Shown: positions 6,101 to 13,104, counted from the first letter of the stretch. The stretch: DNA of 15,093 nucleotides from Euryarchaeota archaeon UBA53 (GCA_002507425.1 DAZU01000016.1:1-15093); one strand, 5' to 3'. Notes: generated by a model not told the origin, from the letters alone. A program made the numbers and translations.

Positions 6101-8666
6101 CTACTTGAATTAAATATTCTTCCTTTGCAGAAGGTTCCAGATCTATTCCAAACTGTGTATTGCCAGAATAGTCAATGATGCTCATACTAGCACCCCAACT
6201 ATTAGATGACCAAGTCATTTCAGTAGTTTCCTGTGCATTACCAACGTTTTCAACCATCAACCATACGTTTGCTGAATCACCGGGGATTCCATAACCACTA
6301 CCAGATGGGAGTCCTGAAGCACCTTGTAAGGACAACCCCCTTGTCCTTTGAACTTCAAGTGGCAACGTGACAGATGTCGATATATTATTATCTTGATCTA
6401 GAGTAAGTGTCAGGGGTATGTATGCGTCATCAGATCCCAATGCATCAGGTGGAACGGTAAATTCGAAGTTAACGATTTGAGGCGTATCTCGTACTAGGTT
6501 TAGGTTCATGTCCGCAATGTTAATCGGTGAGAAAGACCAACCTTCAGGCAAGGTTGAATCGTTGTAAGAAAGTGTCCAAGAAGCACTCCGACTTCCTAGG
6601 CTTGTTACTGAGATTTCTACAGTTTCTGTATTTCCAGGGAGAACTCTTGATACCTCAGATGGTGTTTGTATCTGTGCTACATATGGGTCAAGTACGACTA
6701 GCGTTGTGCTGTAATTATCGTTATCATATCTGCTTTGAGTTAAGTTATTGTTAACGTCTAATATCAATTCAACATTATGAACTCCAAGTGTCGCTTCAAC
6801 GTCTACGCTGAAAGTGATCGGTCCTCCTTCACCTGATGGTGCGATTGATTCGGCTGTGTTTACTCTGTGTCTTTCTATTTCAACACCGTTCATTCTTAAT
6901 ACAGCATCAACAGGTTCATCTGTGTCGATTATCCCAATATTTGCATACTGTCCAGATATGGTCACCATCTCTCCGGGATCTGGGTCTGTTGGTGTAAAAC
7001 CTATGCCTCTGTTGTCTGGAAGTGGAGCAATATCAGCCATAGCTTCGCTAATTAGCATATCACCAACTAGGATATCCAAGTATCCATCCCCATCTAAATC
7101 TGCCACCGCTGGAGCTGACCATGTCCTGTGAGGTAAATCAATTGGAGATGCCCATCCAGTTCCTAAGTCAGCAGATGTTCCAGTGTTGCCGTCGAAGGCA
7201 AACAATCTCTCCCCATACGCAACCAATAAGTCAGGCTCATCCTCACCATCAATATCTATCGCAATAGGTGACGAGATAGCAACTTCGCCTTCGTTATCAT
7301 TTCCGCTTCCGCTTTGTAAAACCCTTGACCATTCCCTAAATGGAGGATCGATTGTGATGTCGTGGCAACCGGTTAAGCCATCTCTATCTGTCGTTCCAAA
7401 ACCAGTAGAATACCAAGTCACCCAACACACTCTGTCGGTTATTCCATCATCTGTTGTATCTATTGCTATGGGTTCGGCATCTGCATATCCATTCTTTGCT
7501 CTAAATCTCCAAATTTCGCTAGTGCTGGTTAATTCCATGCCTATAAACTGGGCTCCCATACCATCATCTCCTAAATTTTCATCTGATGGAAGAGTGATAA
7601 TCATCTCAGGAGCTGCATCTGAATCAAGTTGCGTAATCACAGGGCCAGGCAATCGAATTCTTGGTGTATCGTCATCGTCATCAGTTCCTTGAATCGAGAC
7701 TCTTTCCCAATCTAAAGATCCTGTTGGCCCGTCAATTTGCCATATCCAAAAATTACCATTGAGTTCATCAACGGTGGTCAATACAATTGAGCCACTGTTA
7801 TCATCCAATGCAGCGAATGCAGGATCGGAAGGATGAGTTCCTCTGTCCAATGCTACCTTCCAATCCTCCTCTGGTGTTTGCAGGCCTAATGGTAAGGAAA
7901 CTACGGTTGGCTCATCAGTAGTTGTATCGACAGCTGCGACAATGAGTTCTGGTGTCCCATCTAAAGACAAGTCGGCCAGAAGGGGCTGAGTTACAGATTC
8001 AGGACCTGTATAGGGGTGGGCATTTGGGATACCTATTCTCAAGTCTGGATCGGACCAAGACCAGAGTTTTTCATTAGAGTGACCAGATACGGTCCATCCT
8101 GATTCGTCACAGGTTATATCTGGAGACCACAAATCCACCTCTAGTGCGCTATCTGAATCATAAACTATCACGATTTCTTGCTTTGAATCACCGTCAACAT
8201 CAACAATAATTGGCGTTGATCTGATTATATCTACACTACCTAGATTCACCTCCCATGCTACTTTTGAGGTGTCTCCTTCAATTATTGCTAGGTGCCTTTC
8301 ATCTACGTTTTCAGTATGAGTCAATACAGCGAATAGATGACCCATCCCGCACCTTTCTTTTGCTCCGTCTGGAGATGTTATAGAGGCTGAAAAGTCTGCG
8401 ATTGCAACTCCATATCCATCAGCTCCCTCTCCAGAATCAAAAGCAATCCAATTTATTGCGGGAGTTTGAATTGTTTCAAGACCTAAATCTCCATGAGTTG
8501 GTAACAACCTTGAATGACCTGGATCTCTTCCGTATTGCGACCATGGTTGTGAGTATGGATCCCATGCTTGAGATTCTGTCTCTTCACCCTTGACAGGATT
8601 TGTAATAACAACTAGGGAAGATAAGAGAATTAGTAGCATTATGTAAGCTCTAAATTTCTCACCCAT
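3120..8666 (-). CDS. Giant secreted single-pass membrane protein with FG-GAP-like and CARDB/NEW3-like beta-sandwich repeats
   Basis: The protein is 1,848 aa. Residues 1-27 form a Sec signal peptide (basic start, hydrophobic LLILLSSLVVI, cleavage likely after VKG). Residues about 30-540 hold integrin/VCBS-type repeats with Ca-binding-like turns: DVDGDSKQE (about 155), ADLSLDGTPEL (about 230), DSDAAPEMI (about 347), DIDGEDEPDLL (about 471), ADLDGDGYLDILVGD (about 521). Residues about 553-670 resemble a CARDB domain. Residues about 670-1690 are serial beta-sandwich modules with the 'PG...V.I.V.N.GN' pattern of NEW3/APHP-like domains. A membrane helix (YWTAGVAILLIVIAYFAGIL) spans about 1714-1733, followed by KIQKKETKKK (positive inside) and a cytosolic tail of about 113 aa, first Lys-rich and then acidic. 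There are many N-x-S/T sequons and ten Cys, mostly in close pairs. No catalytic motif was seen. The likely role is in surface architecture, adhesion or polymer binding. The start is supported by GGGTGAA 5 nt upstream. Confidence 0.9.
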   Translation of the reverse strand: MGEKFRAYIMLLILLSSLVVITNPVKGEETESQAWDPYSQPWSQYGRDPGHSRLLPTHGDLGLETIQTPAINWIAFDSGEGADGYGVAIADFSASITSPDGAKERCGMGHLFAVLTHTENVDERHLAIIEGDTSKVAWEVNLGSVDIIRSTPIIVDVDGDSKQEIVIVYDSDSALEVDLWSPDITCDESGWTVSGHSNEKLWSWSDPDLRIGIPNAHPYTGPESVTQPLLADLSLDGTPELIVAAVDTTTDEPTVVSLPLGLQTPEEDWKVALDRGTHPSDPAFAALDDNSGSIVLTTVDELNGNFWIWQIDGPTGSLDWERVSIQGTDDDDDTPRIRLPGPVITQLDSDAAPEMIITLPSDENLGDDGMGAQFIGMELTSTSEIWRFRAKNGYADAEPIAIDTTDDGITDRVCWVTWYSTGFGTTDRDGLTGCHDITIDPPFREWSRVLQSGSGNDNEGEVAISSPIAIDIDGEDEPDLLVAYGERLFAFDGNTGTSADLGTGWASPIDLPHRTWSAPAVADLDGDGYLDILVGDMLISEAMADIAPLPDNRGIGFTPTDPDPGEMVTISGQYANIGIIDTDEPVDAVLRMNGVEIERHRVNTAESIAPSGEGGPITFSVDVEATLGVHNVELILDVNNNLTQSRYDNDNYSTTLVVLDPYVAQIQTPSEVSRVLPGNTETVEISVTSLGSRSASWTLSYNDSTLPEGWSFSPINIADMNLNLVRDTPQIVNFEFTVPPDALGSDDAYIPLTLTLDQDNNISTSVTLPLEVQRTRGLSLQGASGLPSGSGYGIPGDSANVWLMVENVGNAQETTEMTWSSNSWGASMSIIDYSGNTQFGIDLEPSAKEEYLIQVDIPNSKNLGESTSATLTLCIGSGENEICEDFNFEIFASGVSSHIPHIRTVPATGLSWELDHYYNGTKLIWDMSSAGMLKTGWVWSTNGDLTINGSNLELDGYNGVLNLDLPFDAVPTRHFFNQSALYLNDFNLNVSLHILQVYRAEAEIVSPDNQSVFNVSERTKLILKLENPGNGEDTFTLSGKIGLGNLSEIPNVTFEINNPTKTLGPGTTSLVPVWVTLPEDLPARETFELIFDWQSTSDDVAMDTASITIEARPDHRWEASISQGDYIFVNPGEDVNLNISITNVGNTDDLLTLTPTFGITYTDGDTSSWSLDIVNSSRLGVGESETLQLTISIPEDSWAGTTADLTFIGSSSGFDIGYNVSTVLEVSNVAGWRINLSNTSLEVPPLGGELNITIEQKGNSPAAPYFGKAGQGWNVTLPQNGSLINPGESGQISIIVTPPNDAVAGEVGVVSIRISNGNGDGQIVEQIPIRIGTEPGINLGSKGNWKINNDVASWPTAWIENTGNDVAIIDIKIPNLPSGWTLTGDDTMVLAPGEIAGLPIQLQPTSTWNGNNLQLDIEYSHQILGTMTYSITVNQSETVLVSSPVHTGRSGEKVSVTTYNTTTGYDTSLVPLPNSRTNTTHNGMNLHLVGIQSPIHLAECDTMHGSLDSLGIDSLSTLWTSCLITANSDYDLVANALLLTSDGEILDSSIIRISKGNNLSVNLSTTDWDPSPGIVSVSVLIIDSNGVELHSSTSDHVSRQSGWNLEIDNIQITESEIIIGINRRNYQIIEGSFCMVTVVNEDSNFEKSLVVDIEVVGSVPAPEIKRPDDLKEGDMIRATISCAAPWDIDDTPEDDSNTQLVGKLPLVTYESGDIYWTAGVAILLIVIAYFAGILKIQKKETKKKPAPKKKSTNLVRKEKPVQKEVAEVVPQDELEIDDLSFETEENEEITGQDTEETVEPSEKIIDIDDSTASGRLSALRREISSDDIVKEDTKEDLARRMDSFLKDR

Positions 8667-8947
8667 TGCTCTTCACCCACATTTACCAACTAAATGGGGT
8701 TGTTATGATTTTGGGCCCTTCGGGCCCATGAGAAGTCGTTATTTTGACAACATTGAATCAGCCAATTCAAGAATCATGTAATGAAAAAAGTGCTTTACAG
8801 GCAGGGCATCATTCAAATAGGGGTCGCTGGTGGCTTGGATGACTTCGGTCGCTTTTCTCTCCAGAGGTAATTCCGGTGAAGGACAGATGAGGTATTTCCC
8901 TCAAACGTCCTCCTAGAGTTATTGAAGCGAGAAAAATAGGTGGTAAA
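8667..8947. promoter_or_regulatory. Divergent intergenic region with GGGCCC hairpin
   Basis: The 281 bp separate the giant gene (minus) from rpo7 (plus). A perfect inverted repeat, GGGCCCTTCGGGCCC at 8713-8727, can form a 6-bp stem with a 3-nt loop. On the minus strand it is followed by the AT-rich AAAATCATAAC, a possible TATA region for the giant gene about 25 nt before its Shine-Dalgarno. TTATTTTG at about 8739-8746 is a TATA-like candidate on the plus strand and would give rpo7 a leader of about 175 nt. An ATG-started 29-codon ORF runs from 8781 to 8870 (see findings). I found no tRNA. Confidence 0.45.
8672..8678 (-). promoter_or_regulatory. Shine-Dalgarno of the giant surface-protein gene
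   Basis: Read on the minus strand the bases are GGGTGAA, containing GGTGA, which pairs with the archaeal 16S 3' end (CACCUCC). They end 5 nt before the ATG at 8666-8664 and support this start. Confidence 0.65.
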
Positions 8948-9499
8948 ATGTATAAAGTTGTCAAAAAAGAAGACACTATCCGTATTCCTGCTGAATATAT
9001 CAGAAAGGATAAGTCCCTCAACGAACATATCGACAGGCTAGCTGCTTCTGCTTTCGAAGGTAAATTTGATGACAGTAACCGATTTGTTTTGGTCACGTCT
9101 AATCACGAACCAATTGGTAGAGGTAGGATAATTCACGGAGATGGAGCAATATATCAACAGGTTAAATTTGACGCAGTATTGTATTGTATTGAGGATTATG
9201 AAGTTGTTGAAGGAGCTGTCTCTGAGGTAAATGACTTCGGAGCCTTCGTAAGAATAGGCCCAATGGAAGCACTGCTACACAAATCACAGATAATGGAAGA
9301 TCACGTAGACATTAACGCAGGCATGGGACTACTTGAAGGACGTCAAAGTGGGAGAAAACTTGGCGTTGGAAGTTCAGTTCGAGCACGAATCGTCTCATTG
9401 TCACCAGATACAAGTGACCCCCGCAGATCCAAAATAGGTTTGACATGCAAGCAAACCGGACTTGGAAGCCATGAATGGATTCACGAGGATCAAAATTGA
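8948..9499 (+). CDS. rpo7: RNA polymerase subunit Rpo7 (RpoE', Rpb7 homologue)
   Basis: The 183-aa stalk subunit of archaeal RNA polymerase forms a heterodimer with Rpo4, helps open DNA and binds exiting RNA. The N-terminal RNP-like domain opens with MYKVVKKEDTIRIPAEYI and contains GRGRIIHGDGAIYQQVKFDA (residues 57-76). The S1/OB RNA-binding domain follows from about residue 85: VVEGAVSEVNDFGAFVRIGPMEALLHKSQI. It ends in the family's KIGLTCKQTGLGSHEWI-type tail. The start is supported by AGGTGGT at 8938-8944, 3 nt before the ATG. It heads a tightly packed cluster with spt4 (13-bp gap), rps24e and rps27ae, a common archaeal arrangement. Confidence 0.97.
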   Translation: MYKVVKKEDTIRIPAEYIRKDKSLNEHIDRLAASAFEGKFDDSNRFVLVTSNHEPIGRGRIIHGDGAIYQQVKFDAVLYCIEDYEVVEGAVSEVNDFGAFVRIGPMEALLHKSQIMEDHVDINAGMGLLEGRQSGRKLGVGSSVRARIVSLSPDTSDPRRSKIGLTCKQTGLGSHEWIHEDQN

Positions 9500-9512
9500 A
9501 GGAGTGAAATAA

Positions 9513-9716
9513 ATGCCAAAAAACCCGTTTGCATGTAGTGAATGTCACCTAATACTTCCTGATGGAATAGACCAGTGTTCCAGATGCCCGTCTGCCCCAG
9601 TTTCTGTTGATTGGTCTGGGTATGTCGTGGTAATGAATCCCTCTAGGTCAGACATTGCAAATCGTTTGAATATAGATAAACCAGGAAGTTACGCACTCAA
9701 AGTAAATATTCGCTAA
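9513..9716 (+). CDS. spt4: Transcription elongation factor Spt4 (RpoE'')
   Basis: This 67-aa zinc protein pairs with Spt5 on the RNA polymerase clamp and raises processivity. The zinc ribbon is complete: Cys8, Cys11, Cys22, Cys25 (CSEC ... CSRC). The C-terminal half (DWSGYVVVMNPSRSDIANRL, then KPGSYALKV) matches the conserved Spt4 strand-helix-strand core. GGAGTGA at 9501-9507 gives a Shine-Dalgarno 5 nt before the ATG, beginning 2 nt after the rpo7 stop. Co-transcription with rpo7 is therefore likely. Confidence 0.96.
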   Translation: MPKNPFACSECHLILPDGIDQCSRCPSAPVSVDWSGYVVVMNPSRSDIANRLNIDKPGSYALKVNIR

Positions 9717-9728
9717 GGTGGAATGTAA

Positions 9729-10073
9729 ATGGAAATCATAGACAGAAAAGAAAACCCACTCCTCAAGAGAGTTGAAATCGAATTTCGATGGAATCATGAT
9801 GGTATGCCCACTCCTTCCAGAAAGGCTATGCTAGACGGTATTGCATCAATAGAACCTGGAGCTAATAGGGATTTAATCGTAATTAAGGATGTAAATACGA
9901 GGTTTGGCATGTCATCTACTACGGGATTGGGACTAATTTATGCGGATGAGGAATCCATGAAGGTCGAACCAAAATACATGCACGAGCGCTACGCAGGAAT
10001 GCGAGCTTCCAGCGAGCAACCCGATGTTGAGACTGTAGAGGAAACACCCGATGAAGAAGGAGGTGAGGCTTGA
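9729..10073 (+). CDS. rps24e: Ribosomal protein S24e
   Basis: The 114-aa small-subunit ribosomal protein is shared by archaea and eukaryotes. Visible family features are MEIIDRKENPLLKRVEIEF at the N-terminus, the PTPSRKAML motif (about residues 27-35), a central DLIVIKDVNTRFGMSSTTGLG (about 49-69) and YMHERY near 85. The last 20 or so residues are a Glu/Asp-rich extension beyond the usual core. GGTGGA at 9717-9722, directly after the spt4 stop, is the Shine-Dalgarno. Many archaea have a DUF359 (dephospho-CoA kinase) gene between spt4 and rps24e; here the gap is only 12 bp. Confidence 0.96.
   Translation: MEIIDRKENPLLKRVEIEFRWNHDGMPTPSRKAMLDGIASIEPGANRDLIVIKDVNTRFGMSSTTGLGLIYADEESMKVEPKYMHERYAGMRASSEQPDVETVEETPDEEGGEA
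10059..10066 (+). promoter_or_regulatory. Strong Shine-Dalgarno setting the S27ae start
   Basis: GGAGGTGA is a full match to the archaeal anti-Shine-Dalgarno. It lies inside the last codons of rps24e and ends 6 nt before the ATG at 10073. It favours that ATG over the in-frame TTG at 10070. Confidence 0.8.
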
Positions 10074-10252
10074 TGTCAGATGGACCAAAAAAAGGCGCCA
10101 AGTGGTCAAAATACTCGATTGAAGACGGAAAACTCACAAGAAACGCAGAGTTTTGTCCTACCCCCGGGTGTGGTCCCGGTGTATTTCTAGCGACGCACGT
10201 TAACCGCAAATCTTGTGGAAAATGTGGTTACACTGTTATGAACGAAGAGTAA
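10073..10252 (+). CDS. rps27ae: Ribosomal protein S27ae
   Basis: The 59-aa zinc-ribbon protein sits in the small ribosomal subunit. The ATG at 10073 overlaps the rps24e stop by one base (TGATG), and the full Shine-Dalgarno at 10059-10066 supports it. Zinc ligands are Cys28, Cys33, Cys48, Cys51 in CPTPGCGPGVFLATH ... SCGKCGY. The first pair is spaced C-x4-C, as in the eukaryotic protein, rather than the C-x2-C I expect in most archaea. The stop at 10250-10252 lies one base from the stop of the convergent gene. Confidence 0.96.
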   Translation: MSDGPKKGAKWSKYSIEDGKLTRNAEFCPTPGCGPGVFLATHVNRKSCGKCGYTVMNEE

Positions 10253-10253
10253 G

Positions 10254-11111
10254 TTATTCTTCCATGTGGCGACTTATCTCGCCTTGGTTGTCAATGACGC
10301 ACCATGATTCGTCATCTTGAATAATCTGTACGCCTAACTCACGCCTTCTGACAGATTCGCCACGTAACATCATATCATCTCGCCAACATATTATCCTCCA
10401 ATCTTCACCGTCGAATACTGCATCTTGGACAGCACCTCGCAGCTTTCTTGCAACTGTAATTTGTTCGTTTTCGTATTCCCAAACCCAACCATCTTTGGAA
10501 GATAAAAGAAATTTACCATCAAAATTGAAAACTTTTTCTAAGTCGCAATCTACATTGAGATTCCCCTCAGAAATCAACTCACCGGATTCAGAATTGATCT
10601 TCTTGAAATTACCACTTCGGGTCCATATCATAATGTGATCATTAAGAACGGATATTGAAACTATCTCGTTTGCTCTTGGGGGCTTTTTTTCTAGAGATTC
10701 AAATAAAGGAATACGCCAAATTTCAGTTGCTTCAAAATCTATGCAGTATACGCCTCTTGACCAAAGTGCAAAGAATATTTTGTTATCACCAATAGACATA
10801 CACAATGGTTCAGCATCCAAAACGTGGCTCCAAATTGAATTTGCGACAATTGATGTATTTCTTTTAAGTCTAAGTTCTGACTTACTTACGCCGTTTAAAA
10901 GTTCATGTTCCAAATTTAGCATCGCCATTCTAGCTAGTCGTAAGTCATGGTCAACCCAGGTAGCAACAAGGCCTTTTTCACATACGGCAGCGTTAGTTAT
11001 GGGACACGGGAAAGGTTTTGCTGAATTCCCGTCAATATCTATATTCCCATCTACATCTATGGTAATTCGTCGCTTGCTCTCATTGAATATCTTCCATGGC
11101 GCTCCCGACAT
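10254..11111 (-). CDS. Hypothetical protein, beta-propeller-like, 285 aa
   Basis: I do not recognise a named family. The sequence is a succession of short beta-strand segments with Gly-Asp/Asn turns and tryptophans: NKIFFALWSRGVYCIDFEA, NDHIMIWTRSGNFKKINSES, GKFLLSSKDGWVWEYENEQ, EDWRIICWRDDMMLRGESV. This pattern suggests a small beta-propeller (PQQ/WD-like) fold. There is no signal peptide or membrane helix, so it should be cytosolic. No catalytic motif was seen. It is divergent from dtdA, with 65 bp between starts if dtdA begins at 11177, and convergent with rps27ae with 1 bp between stops. No Shine-Dalgarno precedes the ATG. A propeller fold is inference from pattern alone. Confidence 0.8.
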   Translation of the reverse strand: MSGAPWKIFNESKRRITIDVDGNIDIDGNSAKPFPCPITNAAVCEKGLVATWVDHDLRLARMAMLNLEHELLNGVSKSELRLKRNTSIVANSIWSHVLDAEPLCMSIGDNKIFFALWSRGVYCIDFEATEIWRIPLFESLEKKPPRANEIVSISVLNDHIMIWTRSGNFKKINSESGELISEGNLNVDCDLEKVFNFDGKFLLSSKDGWVWEYENEQITVARKLRGAVQDAVFDGEDWRIICWRDDMMLRGESVRRRELGVQIIQDDESWCVIDNQGEISRHMEE

Positions 11112-11176
11112 ATTTGGCCCAAATCGGTTTGACTTGTGAACAATTCCTTCAAATGTTCAGATATTGGCCCAGGGAT

Positions 11177-12091
11177 ATGGTCAGCCTAATTCTAGTATCA
11201 GGCGGGGATGTAGCGTCGGTTAACCAAGCCGATGCCCTGCTGAAAATGTGTGATTGGAAAGAATTACCACCTGTAGAGGGGCTAAGGGCCTACTCATACA
11301 AGCATGCTAGAATGTGGTGGTTGCCAGACGGTTGCTTATGGGAAGATAATTTGGATAAGCGGTGGAAACATCAAACAGGAGAACTGATCAAAGAGGTAAT
11401 CTTTCCTTCGAGACATTCTGCTGCAAGCGGAAAACCTTCCCTAACTCTACATCACATTGGAACAATGCAAGTCCCAGAACCAGAGGTACCTCCTTTTGGT
11501 GGTAAGGCGGGAGATTGCCCTCCCCCTAATCCTAGGCTTGCTCCATGGTGGCGAGAATTGAATAAGGTGGCGTCTGATTTTGATGGCTTTGATTTATCTC
11601 TAGAGACTACACACCACGGACCTTGGATTGAGACGCCTTCGTTGTTTATCGAAATAGGTTCCACAGAAAAGACGTGGGGCCATTTACCGGCTGCAGAATT
11701 ATTAGCAGGTATTATTTTCCGAGGCTTAGGTCTTGATGGCGGATTGGGAATAGGTAATTGGAATGGAGAAGGCAAAGTTGTAGTTACGCTTGGAGGAGGT
11801 CATTATGCACCTCGGGGTAATATGTTAGGAATGCATGAGAATGTTTGGCTTGGTCATATGTTGGCGACATATGCGTTGCCGTTTGAAAAAGATGAAAATG
11901 GTAATATTTTTGGTATGTGGGAAACTAGTATTCGAAAAGCAATATCTGCAACAAAAAAAGCTTACCCTGGCGGTGAAATAGTTTGCAGTATGGACAAAAA
12001 GGCGTTCAAAGGATGGCAGAGACAAGCAATCAGAGATTTATTGTTGGAATTAGATATACCTTTGTTGAAAAGTGCACAAATCATTGAATGA
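11177..12091 (+). CDS. dtdA: D-aminoacyl-tRNA deacylase, archaeal GEK1/DTD2 type
   Basis: This protein hydrolyses D-amino acids mischarged to tRNA (for example D-Tyr-tRNA), keeping translation stereospecific. Family motifs, numbered from the chosen start, are SRHSAASGKPSLTLHHIG (78-95), the invariant-type THHGPW (145-150), PSLFIEIGST (154-163), GGGHYAPR (206-213) and KGWQR (278-282). The open frame extends to an ATG at 11096, but homologues begin at the strand equivalent to MVSLILVSGGDVASVN. That puts the start at 11177 and also avoids overlap with the divergent gene. The result is 304 aa. The stop overlaps the next gene's ATG (ATGA), implying translational coupling with proline dehydrogenase. 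Confidence 0.93.
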   Translation: MVSLILVSGGDVASVNQADALLKMCDWKELPPVEGLRAYSYKHARMWWLPDGCLWEDNLDKRWKHQTGELIKEVIFPSRHSAASGKPSLTLHHIGTMQVPEPEVPPFGGKAGDCPPPNPRLAPWWRELNKVASDFDGFDLSLETTHHGPWIETPSLFIEIGSTEKTWGHLPAAELLAGIIFRGLGLDGGLGIGNWNGEGKVVVTLGGGHYAPRGNMLGMHENVWLGHMLATYALPFEKDENGNIFGMWETSIRKAISATKKAYPGGEIVCSMDKKAFKGWQRQAIRDLLLELDIPLLKSAQIIE

Positions 12092-13104
12092 AAATGGTCA
12101 ATAGGCCCCTTGACGTCCGCACTTTCATGGTCGGACGATTCTCACGCTTAGTGGTTGCACTGACCGTGCGGATGCCCCGTTGGTTTGTGGGATGGGTTAG
12201 CCGGAGATATGTCGCGGGCAAACGAATTGAAGATGCAGTAAAAGTCATGCGTCGTCTATCTGCTGAGGGCGCTTGTTTTACAATCGATGTATTAGGTGAA
12301 GAGATTTCAAATATGGAAGAAGCCAATTTCTTCCTTGAAGAATACAAGCGAGTAATATCTGCAATAACCGAAAACAACTTCGATGCTGCTTTGTCGATTA
12401 AACCAACCGCATTTGGAATTCTTCTGGATAGAGAAGCAGGAATGAAGAACATCGAGAGCATAGTTTCACTTGCGAAGCAGAATAATATGTTCGTGCGTCT
12501 TGATATGGAAGATCATCGAGTTACCGATGATACAATACAAGTAATGTTAGAAATGCATGAAAATGGTCTTGAGAATGTTGGCGTGGTATTGCAAGGAAGA
12601 CTCTTTAGAAGTATTTCCGATATTGATTACATAACAAAAAAACTAGGTCCAAATGCGGACTATCGAATATGTAAAGGGATTTATCTCGAACCTAGTGACA
12701 TATCCCACACAGAAAGAAAACCAATTGTCGATGCAACAAATGAGTGTATTGATGCAATGTTAGATGCTGGTGCCTATGTTGCGGTTGCAAGCCATGATTA
12801 CCCTGTAATAGAACACACCCTAGAGGCTCTTAAGAAAAGGGGAATGGGGCCTAATATTCAAGACCCAAGAAAGAACTCCGGACCGGAAAGACCGCACAAG
12901 GGTCCAGGATATGAATTCCAGATGCTACTTGGCGTAAGAGGTCCAATGAGGAGAAAATTGACAGCATCTGGCCATAGGACACGCGTTTACATTCCGTATG
13001 GTGAAAAGTGGTATGAATACTCTATTCGGAGATTGCAGGAAAATCCTACCATCGGGACTCAGGTGTTCAAGGCATTCGTTATGCCTTGGACAAATCGTCC
13101 GTAA
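12088..13104 (+). CDS. Proline dehydrogenase (monofunctional, FAD-dependent)
   Basis: The 338-aa enzyme oxidises L-proline to pyrroline-5-carboxylate, passing electrons through FAD to the membrane. Family landmarks: SIKPTAFG (103-110, conserved Lys105), FVRLDMED (135-142), GVVLQ (165-169), RICKGIYLEP (193-202), ASHD (234-237), YEFQMLLG (275-282), and RVYIPYGEKWYEYSIRRLQENP (299-320). Tyr301 and the Arg314-Arg315 pair occupy the positions that bind the proline carboxylate in characterised enzymes. The length equals that of monofunctional bacterial PRODH, with no P5C dehydrogenase domain. The start ATG overlaps the dtdA stop by 4 nt; a second Met at residue 3 is an alternative. The partner P5C dehydrogenase is not in the window. 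A T7 run at 13113-13119 just past its stop may terminate transcription. Confidence 0.94.
   Translation: MKMVNRPLDVRTFMVGRFSRLVVALTVRMPRWFVGWVSRRYVAGKRIEDAVKVMRRLSAEGACFTIDVLGEEISNMEEANFFLEEYKRVISAITENNFDAALSIKPTAFGILLDREAGMKNIESIVSLAKQNNMFVRLDMEDHRVTDDTIQVMLEMHENGLENVGVVLQGRLFRSISDIDYITKKLGPNADYRICKGIYLEPSDISHTERKPIVDATNECIDAMLDAGAYVAVASHDYPVIEHTLEALKKRGMGPNIQDPRKNSGPERPHKGPGYEFQMLLGVRGPMRRKLTASGHRTRVYIPYGEKWYEYSIRRLQENPTIGTQVFKAFVMPWTNRP

Noticed and set aside
8810..8890. Possible tRNA in the rpo7 upstream region
   Set aside because: No T-loop GGTTCRA motif or clover-leaf pairing could be built.
10070..10072. TTG as the start of S27ae
   Set aside because: The adjacent ATG at 10073 has ideal spacing from the GGAGGTGA site.
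11096..11176. Upstream ATG for dtdA
   Set aside because: The extra 27 residues are not family-like, and they would overlap the divergent gene's start and remove its promoter space.
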